NCBI GenBank assembly: GCA_003535335.1
Contig: DOHJ01000075.1
Coordinates: forward strand, 8,193-22,777
Origin: Paracoccaceae bacterium
GTDB lineage: Bacteria > Pseudomonadota > Alphaproteobacteria > Rhodobacterales > Rhodobacteraceae
DNA: 14,585 nt
Direction: 5' to 3'
Position numbers and translations under genes: made by a program. The notes under the pieces are model-generated. The model did not search any database and was not told where the DNA came from. It saw nothing but the letters and a program-made list of their open reading frames with translations. Shown here piece after piece: positions 13,631 to 14,585 of the stretch; within the stretch, counting starts at the first letter, position 1; each line of letters starts with the position of its first letter.

Positions 13631-14581
13631 TTAATCAAAGTCAAACAAGGCTGTGGACAGGTAGCGTTCGGCAAAACTGGGTATAATAACGACAATATTC
13701 TTACCTGCCATTTCAGGACGTGCCGCAATCTCCAACGCGGCCACCAGTGCAGCCCCCGATGAAATACCAACAGGAACCCCCTCAAGTTGCGCCACCTTTC
13801 GCGCCATCTTAAAGGCCGCATGGTTGCCAACCTTGACCACCTCGTCAATCAGACCCACAACCAGATTATCAGGAATGAACCCAGCCCCGATACCTTGGAT
13901 TTTATGCGGCCCCGGCTCTCCTCCGGATAAAATCGGGCTGTCTTCAGGCTCGACCGCAACGATTTTCACATTCGGGTTACGTTGCTTCAAAACAGATCCG
14001 ACCCCGGTGATTGTGCCACCCGTACCAACCCCCGAAACGAACACATCAACCGCGCCACCGGTATCGTGCCAGATTTCTTCGGCGGTGGTGGTCACATGAA
14101 TATCCGGATTGGCAGGGTTTTCAAATTGCTGCGGAATAATCGCGCCTTCAATTTCGCCCTGCAATTGCTTGGCCCGCGCAATCGCGCCTTTCATGCCCTT
14201 GGCACCTTCGGTTAATTCCAGCCGCGCCCCCAGCAATTGTAGCATCTTGCGCCGTTCAATCGACATGGTTTCAGGCATGGTCAGAATCAGATTATAACCC
14301 CGCGCCGCACAGACAAAAGCAAGCCCGATACCGGTATTGCCGCTGGTTGGCTCAATCAATGTGCCGCCTGCTTTCAGATCACCGGATGCTTCAAGCGCAT
14401 CGATCATCCCAACGCCGATCCGGTCTTTAACTGAATTCAGCGGATTGAAAAACTCCAGCTTGGCCAAAATATTTGCATCTGTTCGGGCATCACTGCCCAG
14501 ACGCGACAGGCGCACCAAAGGCGTGCCGCCCATTGTCTGGGTGATATCATCATAAATTAAACCGCGTGGGGGTGTGGGCAT
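13631..14581 (-). CDS. cysK: Cysteine synthase (O-acetylserine sulfhydrylase) CysK
   Basis: A 316-residue PLP enzyme that makes cysteine from O-acetylserine and sulfide. Lys52 in [11 protein letters not shown] is the expected Schiff-base lysine. [15 protein letters not shown] is the substrate-binding loop, [12 protein letters not shown] binds the PLP phosphate, and [18 protein letters not shown] is the C-terminal block. The C-terminus is complete ([16 protein letters not shown]). The ATG at 14579-14581 is only four bases from the window edge, so its ribosome binding site is not visible and a slightly earlier start cannot be excluded; [16 protein letters not shown] at 10-25 matches the usual family N-terminus. 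CysM is less likely given the motif set, but substrate range cannot be read from sequence alone. Confidence 0.94.
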   Translation of the reverse strand: MPTPPRGLIYDDITQTMGGTPLVRLSRLGSDARTDANILAKLEFFNPLNSVKDRIGVGMIDALEASGDLKAGGTLIEPTSGNTGIGLAFVCAARGYNLILTMPETMSIERRKMLQLLGARLELTEGAKGMKGAIARAKQLQGEIEGAIIPQQFENPANPDIHVTTTAEEIWHDTGGAVDVFVSGVGTGGTITGVGSVLKQRNPNVKIVAVEPEDSPILSGGEPGPHKIQGIGAGFIPDNLVVGLIDEVVKVGNHAAFKMARKVAQLEGVPVGISSGAALVAALEIAARPEMAGKNIVVIIPSFAERYLSTALFDFD

Positions 14582-14585
14582 GGCT

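Overview
This window is one continuous minus-strand gene block from an alphaproteobacterium, almost certainly of the order Rhodobacterales (Roseobacter/Rhodobacter group). It is dominated by a gene transfer agent (GTA) structural cluster with the gene order known from Rhodobacter capsulatus RcGTA. No gene on the plus strand could be supported; plus-strand open frames are shadows of the minus-strand genes.

Read in the direction of transcription (high to low coordinates), three housekeeping genes come first: cysK (O-acetylserine sulfhydrylase), fabF (KAS II) and mltG (endolytic murein transglycosylase). fabF and mltG are coupled through a TGATG junction. A 276-base non-coding gap (10818-11093) follows. 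It holds a near-consensus sigma-70 promoter (TTGACT, 17-base spacer, TATACA), a Rho-independent terminator about 65 bases downstream, an inverted repeat that straddles the terminator, and two further dyads just before the first GTA gene. The simplest readings are a small RNA gene or an attenuated leader for the GTA operon.

The GTA cluster runs g1 (small terminase), g2 (large terminase), g3 (portal), g3.5, g4 (prohead protease), g5 (major capsid), g6 (adaptor), g7 (stopper), g8 (tail terminator), g9 (major tail protein), g10 and g10.1 (tail chaperones), g11 (tape measure), g12 (distal tail), g13 (hub), g14 (NlpC/P60 peptidase) and the first 229 codons of g15 (tail-tip megatron), cut by the window edge. 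Every frame is open and the catalytic residues I could check are present, so the particle genes look maintained. Most junctions overlap by 1 or 4 bases (ATGA or TGATG). The four gaps of 50 bases or more (g2/g3, g4/g5, g5/g6, g8/g9) each hold a stem-loop, which may set the stoichiometry of capsid and tail proteins.

The most unexpected coding observation is in the hub protein g13. The four cysteines that bind a [4Fe-4S] cluster in the lambda gpL/DUF2163 hub family appear to be replaced by Asp150, Phe159, Tyr249 and Ser256, although the flanking motifs and the 9- and 7-residue spacings are kept. I see no tRNA, rRNA, insertion sequence, CRISPR array or attachment site.
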